Assembly (NCBI RefSeq): GCF_000208865.1
Contig: NC_018396.1
Coordinates: 1,760,630-1,824,629, forward strand
Direction of reading: 5' to 3'
Length of the DNA: 64,000 nt
Source: Neospora caninum Liverpool
Taxonomy: Eukaryota; Apicomplexa; Conoidasida; Eucoccidiorida; Sarcocystidae
The notes under the pieces were generated by a model, which saw nothing but the letters and a program-made list of their open reading frames with translations, made no database searches and was not told the origin of the DNA. Position 1 is the first letter of the stretch. Each line of letters starts with the position of its first letter. This document shows positions 50,224-61,699 of the stretch, one piece after another. The translations under genes were made by a program, and so were the position numbers.

Positions 50224-50967
50224 CTCTGTCTCTGCTGCTGACGACCTGTGTCCTTCCGCTCGATTTCTTCCGCCAGTATCCTCTTCTTCTGTTGGGAAAT
50301 CAAAGGGTAAAAGCGTATGGTCACAGCTACCAGGGGGAGACGTTCCCTCGCAGCCACCAAGGGTACCGCTTTGAAGTATTCTCGCGAGGGTACCAACCAC
50401 TACGTTCTTCGCTTCCCAGGCCAACATCAAGCGCCCGAGAATTTCCAATAGCTCTTGGCGTGTGCAACAGAATTGTGTCCTGAACATCCGTTTCCCTGCT
50501 TTTGTTCCTCAGAAGCGAAACCCGTCGAATCACCGTTGTGTGGCATCGTGAAGTGGTGCGGCACTTCAAAGCTGCGTCGTTTACGCGGAGAGTCGAAGGG
50601 ACAAGCATTTCATCTCTGCTGCTACGATTGACGCTAATCCATGCATTCGCCTACAACGGAATGCAGGTGGTGAAATAACTGTGGTGTCGTAGCGTACTAA
50701 AGTGACGCTAGCGAGAGCGGCTGAAACGACATGAACGCGTTGAGAGGGAACGGAGACAGGCGCAAAGATAGGGATACTCACGTGGCACTCCGACAGGAAA
50801 GTTTCCGTGTTTACCCGGCATTTTTGTTCACAGTCTAATTGCCTTCGGGTGTTGCACAGCGATACGCAGTCCTCCAACGGCGAAGGACTGCAGGCGTAGC
50901 CATGCACAGTCAACGGCAAGACTTGATCTGTCTCAGACACGAACGTCTCTTGGCAGTTTGTCTTCAT
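50224..50967 (-). CDS. Partial multi-exon gene, unknown function
   Basis: Two exon candidates are supported. Exon A (50967-50782) starts at ATG and encodes 62 residues, including MKTNCQETFVSETDQVLPL and a Cys-rich CNTRRQLDCEQKCR. It ends in phase 0 before a consensus GTGAGT. Exon B (50288-50224) follows TTTGATTTCCCAACAG and encodes the helical, basic KKRILAEEIERKDTGRQQQ, ending in phase 2 before GTATGT. Between them, a frame with RQELLEILGRLMLAWEAK looks helical, but its phase does not match either neighbour. An alternative frame after TGTTCAG does match exon A. The gene must continue downstream of 50224. No family is recognised. Confidence 0.4.
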
Positions 50968-51934
50968 ATCAGACGGCCTCCTTCGCCCCACTTGAGCCTC
51001 CCCAGGAGCTACAGAAATGGGAAGTGCTCGTGCCCCCGATTTCGACAGGCTGCTGGCAAGGTGTAACCGGACCTCGCACCGTTGGACTCGGCTCTCAGAT
51101 TGTCTTGACCTGCGACAGACTTACGGTAAATTTTCGCTTGCACACACTAAAGCCTCGTTTCGACTCTACGCCACTGTCTTCCCGTGATTTATTTCTGTGG
51201 TGGCAGTTGCTGCATGCACTCTTTCGGCGCCGACTGACTAGCGCGCATGATTTTCCTCGCGCGCAAAACCAGCGAGTCGAGAAACGTGGTACATCGTTCA
51301 CAGCCAAAAACCGATGGACAGCACACGTCGACTTGCGGTTGAGTTACTCAGTGTCTAGCCGCCGACTTTTCGTATACGGCGCAAAACGTTTGTGCGCGCG
51401 CGCGTCTCTCGCGGATCCCTCTGTTCCCGATTAGGCTCTCGAACGAACACATCGCGAACCCCCTTCCCTGGAGAGGTTCCAGACTGCGGGTCTTTCCTTA
51501 GCTCGAGAACGCTGTGGACGAACGGCCGCTCGGACACATGTGCTTGGCCTTTTTGCTTCTCCAGAGCAGTTCTGGGTGCTGTGTGCGTTCGCCGCCTGGT
51601 CTCCCGTCTCATCCCCGTCGGGTTCTCAATGTCCCCTCTCTCGCTTGCCTAGCTGATAATGCTGCACACATCTGCTGTCTTCTCGCAAGAGAAACCAGAG
51701 TCTTCCGCAGGAAAGGCTTCACTTTGGCCTGCAGAAATGAGGAGACAGAGTTTTTCTCTCCAAGACAGTGTCGCCTCCGCACTCTCACCACGGCATCGTC
51801 GACAAAAACCGGGTTTACTCGGGTTTCTTGACCCGTGATTCGGTTCCTTCTGTGTGTGTGTGTGGCTCGGAGCCCTTGAGCCGTTCCGTTTTTTCCGGTC
51901 CCGTTCACCCCTCGCCTTTTTCCGCGGCCCCGTC
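50968..51934. other. Upstream region of the M28 peptidase gene
   Basis: The 1-kb gap lies between the putative divergent minus-strand gene and the ATG at 51935. It is pyrimidine-rich toward the ATG and likely holds 5' UTR and promoter. No motif could be assigned. Confidence 0.5.
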
Positions 51935-54900
51935 ATGGCGGGAGGCAGCTCCGCCGGCGTGCCTGGGTCATCCCAGGACTCACCCCGTGCCAGTCTCGCC
52001 CAAAAGGTAATGCCAGGGGCCAGCGCTCGAGAACCCCGCCCGTCGCGGAAGCCCTCCAGAGCGGTTTTCCTCTGCATTCCTGCTCTCCCATTCCTGCTTT
52101 TGGCTGCGGCGATTTGCCTCGTCTACGTGAACTACGTCGACCTTCCTTCCCCCGCGCCGCCGACCCTGCCGCCCACTGTGTTTTCGGAGGGGCGCGTGCA
52201 GTCCTTCCTGAACGCGCTCACGTCGGGTGTACGTACACTGGGCAGCTGCAACAACGAACTGTTTGCTCCGCTCCTGATGCTTCGCTTCGTCAAGGAAGAA
52301 CTCCTCGGATTCCGACCTCTGTCGGCGCAGCCCGGAGCTGGACCCGCCGCGACCCGGACTTCGGACCCGGAAAAGGCCAGCGACACTCCTGCAGCTTCGC
52401 GTTCGGTCGAACCTGTCGTCGTCCACTCCTTCTCGTATTATCTCCAGGCGACCTACGGCCCTCCTGCGACCTTTCCCGCCGTCGCCGCAAACCGGAAACC
52501 GCCCTCGCACGCAGAAGGCGCGCTTCCCCGCGTGTATCCGCCGGCGCTTCTCTCGCCTCTCACGCTGTGCTCCGTTCCCCTCGAGCTGTCCACGCCCAGT
52601 TTTTCCGGCGCGGAAAACCTCCCGACAGACCTGCGGGCGCGTCTCTCCAAAATCGAGGTTCCACACTGCGCGTCGCTCACGCATTCCCGCCGCGTCTGCG
52701 AAGGCGAGCACGGCTCCGAACCGGGGGAAAACGCGCGGAAACGGACGGACCCGAGCGACTCGGGCGTAGCTACACCCGACGCAGAGACTCTGCATCCCGA
52801 CGGACGCATCTCCGCTGCCGCTCTCCGTGCGTTTGTTGAAGGCGCCGTCGACGCTTACGATGCGGCCCTCCACACGCGGCTCCTGTCCTCCTTCCAGGAC
52901 GGTTCAAACGTGGATCTTGCTGATAGTCCCGAGCTCCGGGGAGCGCTGTTCCCCCCCACGACGGTGCCGGCTCCGGCGGCCTCGCTTCGCGCTGAATCCG
53001 CGTCGTCCAGTGTATGGTGGCCAGGTACACCCCAACTCCGGACGCGATGCTTCAAAGTCACCCGCTACCTGCTTGCCTCAGCTGTGGGGGCGAAGATTCT
53101 CGGAGACGGAACGGGACGCGCGACCGAAGAGGCGCTGAAACACCTCCTCGTCGTCGACGTCTCCTCCAGCTCGGCGTTTGCGGGAGGGACATTCTTCAAG
53201 TGGAACGATGGCCGACACGCCCTGTACTCGGGGCTGTACAACCTCGCACTCCGCATTCAGCCCTTCAGCGTCCTGGAAACGAACCGAACTTCCGCTCAAA
53301 ATGCACTGCTCCTCTCCGCCCACGCAGACAGCGCCAGTGGATCACCGGGCGGGAGCGATGACGCGGCGATGGTCGGGACACTCTTGGAAGTCGCGAGAAA
53401 CGCGGTGTACATCCACCTCGCGAGTGTCGAGAAGACCTTGAATGCGGCAAGGGAACAAGGCAGCGAGCGAGCTGAGGCGGAAGGACATGACCAGAAACTG
53501 TGGACGCTCGACGCCCCCGTGATCGTCGACATTAATGGTAGGCATGGAAGGAAAGGGCGAAAACGGATGGAGCGATAAATGCGGTGGCGGCCGAAGAAGA
53601 GGCTGGGGATAAGAAAACAGGGAGAGGCCACACGGGCAGCCGACAAGACGAGAAAGAAGGCCAGGAAAAACGCGAGAAAAAACTCGTCAAGGGGACCCTG
53701 TCAGGCTCTTGTTGCCTCTGGCTGGCCTCAGCCGATTTCGGCCGCGTCTCTCCTGTCCCGGACAGGGCGTCTCCGGGGCACTGTTGGGTATGTTCTGAGG
53801 TAGCGTGTCAACTGCACAAACACGCGCTTGGAAGGAAGGCGCAGTTGCGGGCACGCACCTGGACACCGTCCCGGCTGTTCTCTCTTTTCCCTTGGTTTCT
53901 CAGGCGCGGAGGAAGTCGGCTTGTTGGGAGCTCACGGCTTCGCCATGCTTCATCCCTTTGCTCGCCAGGTCGCGTACGCCGTCAATTTAGAGGCAGCCGG
54001 TCGAGGCGGGAAAGAGATGCTTGTTCAGGTAACGCGTTTTTCGGTCACGTGCAGTGGAGAGACCGCGTAAACCCACAGGTGGAAGGCGCCTTTCCTTTAG
54101 GTAGTGGGGGGTTTTCACCGTTTCCCCCGCGGGCTCGACTCGCTTGTCGTGCCGTTCCTCGGCGTGTCAGCGAGACTCCCTGCCTGGCCTTTCACGAAGG
54201 GGGAAGGAGCCTCCCAGCACCCCATGCGTTACCTCTTGGGAAAACGACTTCCGAGCCCCCTACATAGATTGGTGCAAAGAAGTTTTTCACATGATTGTTT
54301 CCATCTTCGGCCACCCTGTGGAACTCTGCATGTGTGTATTTTGTAGACACGTAGACATGTCTGCGTGTTTCCTCCACGAATCGTGTGTGACCCTCTCTCG
54401 GTCTCTGTTCTTTTCGTCTGCGCCTCTCTGTTTCTGGGTCTCCGCTTCCAGGTCTGTGTCCCCGTCTCGCCACAAACATGCCTGCAATTTGTGCATCTTC
54501 GTGTGCAGAGGGGTCGGCTTGCTTCTGTGACGCTTTCTGGGCACCTCGCCTCCGCAATCGCTCAAACCACTGCATGCGTTTCCGCAGACGACTGGTACTC
54601 ACGGAACGCGCCTCGTCGCACACTACAAGTCGATTTCCGCGTCGCCGCATGCATCCTCTCTTGCCATGGATGTCGGCGACATGGGGCTCTTCCCAGGAGA
54701 GACAGATCTTCGGTACGACACGGGCTTCACATGCTTTCGTCAGGCCGCCTCTTCATGTACATACGCCTGCATACATATATGCATGCACATATACGCGTAT
54801 ATGTACAAACAGATATGTACAGATATGCTTATGTTGCGTATATGTATGTATACGTGTATGTATCTGCTTGTCTATGTGCGTCAATGAGGGCGAAGAGACA

Positions 54901-57900
54901 GGGTGAACACGCCTCTGCAGAGAGTTTTGTGTGTGGTTTGTCCTTCGCGTCTTTTCCGTCCTTTGTTGTTGCGGTTGCGGCGACCCTTTTTTCGTGGGGC
55001 GCCTCTGTTTCCCCGGTCTGTTTTCGGTTTCTCTGTGGTTTTTGCTCTCGGTGAGTTTTCTCTGCGTTTTTTTCGCGACTAAGTCCATTCTTCTCTCTCC
55101 TTTGTGCTGTCCTTCTGGCGGGCGTCTCCTCCGACTCCCTCCGCTCCGTGTTTCCTTTCCCTCTGTTTTTGCCGTCTCTGTGGTCACTTTTTTGACGCGC
55201 TCCTCTTGTCCTTTTCTGTCTTGTGTGTGCACATCTCTTTCCCGCTGGCGCGAAGGGTTTGGCGCGACGTCTTGCACGTGAAGGGAGGCATCGAATTTGC
55301 CTGGACCTCCGACGGGTTTTTCTACCACACAAAGTACGACGACGTCCACCGCATGCGGCCGGGTGCGATCCAGCGCGTCGGAGACCTCGTTCTGCCTCTC
55401 GCGCAGAAGTTGACGGCAGACCTCGCCGCGCAGCGAGAGAAAGGCGACGTCGCAGCGGACAAGGCGGAGGCAGGAGCCCACGGTTCTGACGACAACGGCG
55501 ACGCGGGCGTTCTCGAGGGGAAACGTGGAGACGCGCACGTGTTGCCCGGAAACGCCCAAGCCGGCGGTGGAGCGGGCTGCACGGCGGGGAACAGCGCAGC
55601 GTCGCTTTGGGGGCAGACCCTCCCGGAGACTTCGTGGCCTCGGTCTTCGTCGTTTTTTGCGGACGTCTTGGGGACTTTTCTCTTTGTCTTTCCTCTGCGC
55701 TACTTTGAAGTGCTTCTGGTCTTGCTCGGCCTTCTGCTGCGCATGCAAGTCCGCCTGGAAGCGCAGGTTCTCGGTCTGAGGTTCTCCCTGCCTCTGCTCC
55801 TCCTCGCCGTCGGCTCCTTCCTGCTGGCCTTGATCGCCCCGCTCGCCCTCGCAGCCGTCGCCTCGCAGTTGCTCGCCCTCCTGTCGCTTCCTCTCCTCAC
55901 CTTCTGGGACTGGAGACTGGGCGCGGCTCTTTTCGGGACGCTGGGAACCGCCGCCTTCTTTGCGGCGTGGCACCGGTTGATGTTCGCGCGGTAGGGCTGG
56001 GGCCGCAGGAAACAGCGATAAACGAGAAGAAAGGGGACATTTCGAGAGAAGCCGGGAAAGCCGGGAAAACGCAGGGGAGACGAGCGACGAAGGCAGGCAC
56101 GCCAGACATCAGAACGCCGGGAAAAACACAGAGTTCTGTACGGAAAAAGACGGCGACGGGGGAGGCGCGAACTTGGAAGGACTTGCGTTTTGACTGCAGA
56201 ATACCAGAGTTGGAGCTAACGTCGCAGGCATTCTCATCTGGTGTATGTGCATGCACAAACCCACGGGAGGCGCGAAAGGACAATGAGGGAAACGAGAAGA
56301 ACGAAGGCCTTGTCACGCTGTTTCTGACGTTTTCTCTTGTCCGAAGAAGCGAATGGGAGCGTTCGTCGCCTCCGAGTGTCTCTGGGCGTGTTCCAGCGCA
56401 TGTGGCGTCTTTTTTTTTCTACGCTGTGAAAACCTTCTCGTCTTGCCTTTTCTGGGGCATTCACAGCTCTGCGTCTGCCAGCCGTTCTCGGCTTTTCTCT
56501 TCTTGTGTTTCTCCACAGCCTGTTCAGGCGCTTCCCGGCGACAAGACACCCGTTCAAAGCCGAGCAGGCAGCGCTTCATGGGGCGATTGCTGTCTCTCTG
56601 CTTCTTCTCGCGGTTCTGCGCTACTCCGGTGAGCACAAAAGGCGAGTCACAGTCTGGACCCCAACACCGAGCTAAATCGTGATGTCTCTTTGTTACGTGA
56701 CGAGGGCGGTGAGTTTAAGACTCGTCTGCATGCCTTCACTTCAATACGCAGTTTACGTGCAACTGTAGGACGGAATCGTTCAAAAGCGCCTGCGTGCCCG
56801 GATATGTGTGAGCCTGGTCGGTGCGAGAAAACTCCCGGACGCATCAAGAAACGTCTCCAGAGATGGACTCGCGCTGACGCCGGCAGGCGCGCGAGCGGGT
56901 GTTTTTGTTGCTAGGTTGCTTTAAAAGGCGAGGTGCTGTCTCTTCTACCGAACAAGGCGATACGCACCTGTTCTACGGACCCTGCGCTGCGTGGGCAGAC
57001 ACTGGAAGCGCGAACGGGAAAGAGGCCTCTCCGCGATGTGTGCCTGAAAACGTCTGAATGAGCGCACCCTAGTGCTTCTGGCTGTATAGACACCTGAGTT
57101 CGTGGCAACAACAAACCACTCTCTTTCGTGTGCGAGCAAGATGGGGTGCGCAAACGCTTCCTTTTTCTCTGCGTCACACCTCTAAATCCGCCCTCTTCGC
57201 TGTCGAAAAGCAGTCCAGGATCCGAGATGTCTTTGTCTCGGGGTACCGTCCCCTTGCACTGTGTACAGAGAGGACATGGCTTCGGCTGTGTTAGGATCGT
57301 CCTAAGGGCCCTCGATTTGGCTGCGTCTCTGCGGTGTACTTTTCTTCTCTTTGTATGGCAGGCGCGAGGGCTGCGTTTGTGCCTCTCGCTCTCGTGCTCT
57401 TGTCCTCGGGCAGTCGCGTTTTGGTCCTTTTGTTCCTGAAGAACCAGCGGTCGTTTTCCGCGTCTCGCGGTTCCCCACCGGAAAACCGAGGAACAGAAGA
57501 CTCGCTAAAACTGCGCGAACGCGGACCAGGAGAAAAAATGTGGATCCTCACCGCCGCCCACTGCGCCGCTCTGGTGCTGCCGACGGTGGCGATCTTGCAG
57601 GTAGAACCCGGCACTCCGACATGCTGGTTTCCACTCTCTTTGATTTTGCGAGGTTCTGAGAAGATGCCGCAGCGCTGTCACCTGTACACGCACAGCCGAA
57701 GGAAAATATGGGTGGGGACGAGGCGCCGCCGTGTGGAGTTTGAAGAGCGCAAAGCGTTTGTGTACCCGGGTTCGAAGCCATGTGTCAAGTTGGTGGATGC
57801 ACACGTCGCAGCGTTGGGCAACCTTTTCTCCACAGATACGGCGATAAACACGTCCACACATGTATGCGTATGCACATATAGATATTTATATATGTATGTA

Positions 57901-60900
57901 GTTGGCAGAGTGGGAAAGAAAGGATGAGAGGAGCGTGAAGCGGAGATGGTCATTTGCGTGTCCGTCGGTTTCTCCGTTGCCCAGGCGAAGGGACGTGTTT
58001 TTTCGTTGTTTTTTGTAGATGACGACGACTTTGGCGAACACCTTCGCAGCGGTTCTCGGGCGCGTGCACTCGGTGTGGGGCCTCGGCGACAGTTTTGGAT
58101 TCACAGTCTCCGTTTTCCCGCTCCTCCTCGTTCTTTTTCCTCTGCTGGTCTGGCCGTCGCTCTTCTTCGCCATGCACCACGCCGACGCGTCGCGAGAAGC
58201 CGTGTCTGCGCATCACGCCCATCCAGGGAGAAGGCGAGCGCGCCAAAGTGTGCTTTCCCTCTGGATGGTGTTGACTGCTGTCGGCTTTGCTTTGGTAGCC
58301 GTCGGAGTCGTTTTCTTCCATACAAATCCTCCCGAAGAGCCGCTGCGCGGCGGTGCGCAAGACCCGAGACCCGGTGTCTATACACCGGAGACCCGCCGGC
58401 AGACGGCCGAGCTCAACATGTGGCAGGCGGTTCAAAACCGCCTGGGTCAGGTCGTTTCGATTTTCCTCCGGTCCAGGAACGAAGACATACTGTTCCCGTT
58501 CTCGAAGGAGACTCCTCTCCGGCTCGACGTGCGCCTTTTCAGCCGAAAGCGCGTTCGCGGATTCACGGCAAAAGGACGAATGGAGCTGGAAAAGACCGAG
58601 GGCGGGACGGACGAAGAAGTGGGCATTCTGCTCCGGTGAGGAGAAAAAAGGAGGCCCGACAGCCGCCGAAAGCCGCCTTTTCTGCTCAGGCGTTCACGGC
58701 AGAGGCGGGGGTGTCTGTCTTACTTGACTGAAGCTTCTTACAACTGTGTTTTGATAGAACTTTCACACCGGCATCGACCGAAAGGGCGAGGCGCGTTGCG
58801 TGCAGAAGGCCCAGGCTTGGCACTCGCGAGAAAGGGAAAGGCAGACCCGCGATTGCCTTTGAGGACGACACCCTTTCATGCACGTTCCTCGGAACCTACC
58901 TGTGGATGTGCCCGTGGACGGTTCCCCACACGTAAAATCGCGTTTCGCCAACCAACTGGTTCCCGTGTTTCGTGTGTTCTTGGTTCTTTGGTCTAGCGTT
59001 TTCTCTCCCGTTTCCACGTTTCGTCTCAAACATCCCAGTGTTCTTCGATGGGCGGGGCGTTGTGTCTCGCAGAGGCGTCAGTCCGTCCGGGCACGTCTTG
59101 GACCCGACTAGCCACGCGACAGGCCGAACTCTCGACGCGGTGTATGGCGCCCTCTCAGCGGTTCTGCGCAGAGGCGGAGAAAAGAAAGACGAAAACGTGC
59201 AGGAAAGCGACAGAGACGAGCGCGTTTGGCCGGAGCTCGTGGCAGAAAAATTCGTCCACTTCGAAGGGATGTCGCCTGAGGACACACAGAAGGTGATGCT
59301 TCGCTTTCCGCAAATTCCTGTCGCACAGAACAAGGGTCACGCCATTGCGATTTTTTTGTCTTCTGGCGACAAAGACAGAAAAGACCAAGCCGACGCGCCG
59401 GCGGCCGCCTCACCGCGGGTAAGGAGGGCGAGGCCTTTCTTGCCGCGAAGTTTTGGAGACAAGGGAGGGGTGCACTGCGCAAGACAGAAAACACTGCGAG
59501 AAAGGTCGTAGACAGAGAAAGAGGAATCGCTAGAGACAGCGACGAGAAAACAGGAGTCAAGGGCGGATTCCTATTCCCAAAACACAGTGTTTTCCTCATC
59601 ATTTCCGTGACGGCCCAGAATATGACCGCAAGAATAACGTTTCAAGATGGTGATATTTGCAGCCATTTCTGCGCTTTCTTAATAAATATATATATATATA
59701 TATATATATGAATATATGGAGATATATGGAGAGGCAGAGGTCCCTAGCTCTGTTTATGTGTATATACTGACGTACCAAGAGGCTGATGCGTATGGATCCG
59801 TAAAGCTCTCTGCGCGAAGTAGATCCACGATGTGTTCCCCTTTAACCTGAAGTTTTTGTATACAGAAGTTTTGGTTGACGAGAGGCCATCTGCAGGATCG
59901 GAGCGCTTTTTGTGTGTTTTTTGCCGTTTCTTGCAGATGCTTCTACCGCCTCATCCAATCCATTCCAAGACGTCAGGGAAAGGCCCAACCGTGCCGTCGT
60001 CGATTTTCCTTCACCCTACCTCGGCGTTCTTCTCTTCGCGTTACGAGTGAGTTTCAAACTCCTTCTCTCTTTCCTCAAGGGGTGACTGCCCACGAGACGC
60101 ATCTGCAGCTGATGTCAGATCGCTTCTCCGGCCTCAAATATTTCGTTCGCATCTTTTTCTCACCCGAGGAATGGACTCCGCGCTTTCCATCCTCTTGTCG
60201 GTGTGTGGATGTTAACAGAGCAAAACTATGTACATAAAAATCGGTTTATGTGAATAATAATTCATATATATATATATATATATATGTGTAGCTTCAGGTC
60301 CATAATCCTTCCATGCTTGTGGGGCTGCAGAGGCAGGGAGAAACTGTGTCCCGCGTGTGCGCTTTTGGCTCTCTCGGATATAGGACTTTCACCACGTTCA
60401 CATTGCCTCTCCGGTCTGGTGTTCTCTCGCTTCCTCTTTTTCAGTTCCTCGGCCCTCATAGAGAGGCCCACGCGCACAGTATCACGCGCGTCGATCTTTT
60501 CCTCCTGCGCGTGATGCCACTTCGTTTTTCGTTTTCTCGCGATTGTCTCTTCAGCCCGTCCACAGACCGCACGCACTGCCGGATTCGCATCGGCGGCTCC
60601 TCGTTGTTTTTTCTGCTTCTCCCTGCGTCGCCAATTGTTGGCTGGAGTCTCGACAAGACGATGAGTCTTGAGAAAATCCGAGGTTGCGATTGCCTGGTGC
60701 TGACGGTGTTTGCGCCCCACCCGCCGGTACTCGCAGATTTCTCCCTCACCCTCAAAGGCAAATCCGGCGTAAGGGCACACTGCGAGTCAGCGCAGACGGT
60801 TCGCCTGTAGATACACCACACGTTTTCCGCAGATTCGGTTTTGAAAAGGAAAAGTTCGCACGCGGCCCAAACACCCGAGACGACAGCAGCGTGTCCACAC

Positions 60901-61699
60901 TCTGGTCCTTTTCCTGTCGCACTTGTGTCTTCTCCTTTTTCTTGGCGTCGCTTTTCGGGGGCCTTTGCGTGAGTGCCTGGTTTTCTCCCGATGTCCCTTC
61001 TTTTTGTCCTCTCTGTTCTCTGCTGCGCTCACGACGCGCCCAGATTCCTTGGTCTGGGTGTGTGCATGCACCCCAGATCGCCGCTCGAGGAAGTGGAACG
61101 CCAGGCTGGTCGCAGCTTCGCCAGGCACTGTGTGCCTTCTGTTTTCGTGATTTTTGAAGTTTCCCTTCCCGACGCTTCCCGAGGCGTCACACTTTGCGGG
61201 ATAGTTTCGATGCTTCTCGCGGAGGCTTCGTTCTCCGTCTTCGTCTTCAGCGACGTTCTCTAGACCCTTTTTGACGCTTTCTGGCACATCCTCGGTGTGG
61301 CCCTTTATGCGCAACTTCCTTATGCTGCCTGTTTCTGCTCAGCTGACGTTCAGTTCGACTTCCTCACTGATGGACCCGCTTGAGCCGGTTTCCAGCTGCC
61401 GAGAAGCTTCTCTGTTTGGGGTGGCTGCATCCGTCTCTGCGTTTTCTCCTTCGACGCGTCCTCCTGAGGAGCACCGGCTCGCATCCGCGGATAGGAGACA
61501 GCACAGGAAGGACAAACAGAGAGACCACAGTGACGGCAAAGTCGAGGGAACTGCGCATGTGGCTTTCTGGGAAGAGCTCGAGAGACGCCTGCCTGGATAC
61601 GTTGTTGGGACATACTATGTCGCTGAACACATCCAGTGGGAGGTGCCGCCACCGCCTTTTGAGGGAAGCTTCTTCGCAGCCGGGCGTGACTCGGATTAA
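51935..61699 (+). CDS. ER-type M28 metallopeptidase, ERMP1/Fxna-like
   Basis: A zinc aminopeptidase-type protein of the membrane-bound ERMP1 group, expected in the ER. Exons: 51935-53537, 53904-54028, 54588-54712, 55256-55990, 56519-56628, 57362-57600, 58019-58635, 59073-59418, about 60109-60200, 60555-60768 and 61343-61699. Phases agree from exon 1 to 59418 and from 60109 onward, giving about 1520 aa against roughly 900 in animals. A membrane anchor lies near residues 43-65. Expected metal ligands are present: His463 in SAHADS, Asp475 in GGSDD, the catalytic Glu pair in GAEEVGLLG (537-538), Glu564 in NLEAAG and His642 in FYHTKYDD. Exons 4-7 encode a cluster of transmembrane helices, and the C-terminal exons the lumenal domain (RIRIGGSSLFFLLLP; FWEELERRLPGYVVGTYY). 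The 59419-60108 interval is unresolved: a good exon-like block at 59937-60046 fits neither neighbour without another small exon. Confidence 0.88.
54765..54870 (+). repeat. Alternating purine-pyrimidine AT/GC microsatellite in an intron
   Basis: A degenerate run of ATATATGCATGCACATAT-like and GTATATGTATGTATACGT-like elements lies in intron 3 of the M28 peptidase gene. A similar, shorter element occurs near 57860-57900 in another intron of the same gene. Such tracts are common in coccidian introns and are often variable between strains. Confidence 0.8.
59686..59710 (+). repeat. (AT)n microsatellite
   Basis: A pure AT dinucleotide run of about 12 units lies in the unresolved interval between exons 8 and 10 of the peptidase gene. 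Confidence 0.9.
60264..60285 (+). repeat. (AT)n microsatellite
   Basis: A second AT run of about 11 units lies in the intron after 60200 of the peptidase gene. Confidence 0.9.

Noticed and set aside
60047..60200. Alternative frame joining exon block 59937-60046 (entered in phase 0) to the acceptor at 60080
   Set aside because: It makes the following exon read in a frame that reaches a stop after 60555, whereas the other frame continues into the recognised C-terminal domain.
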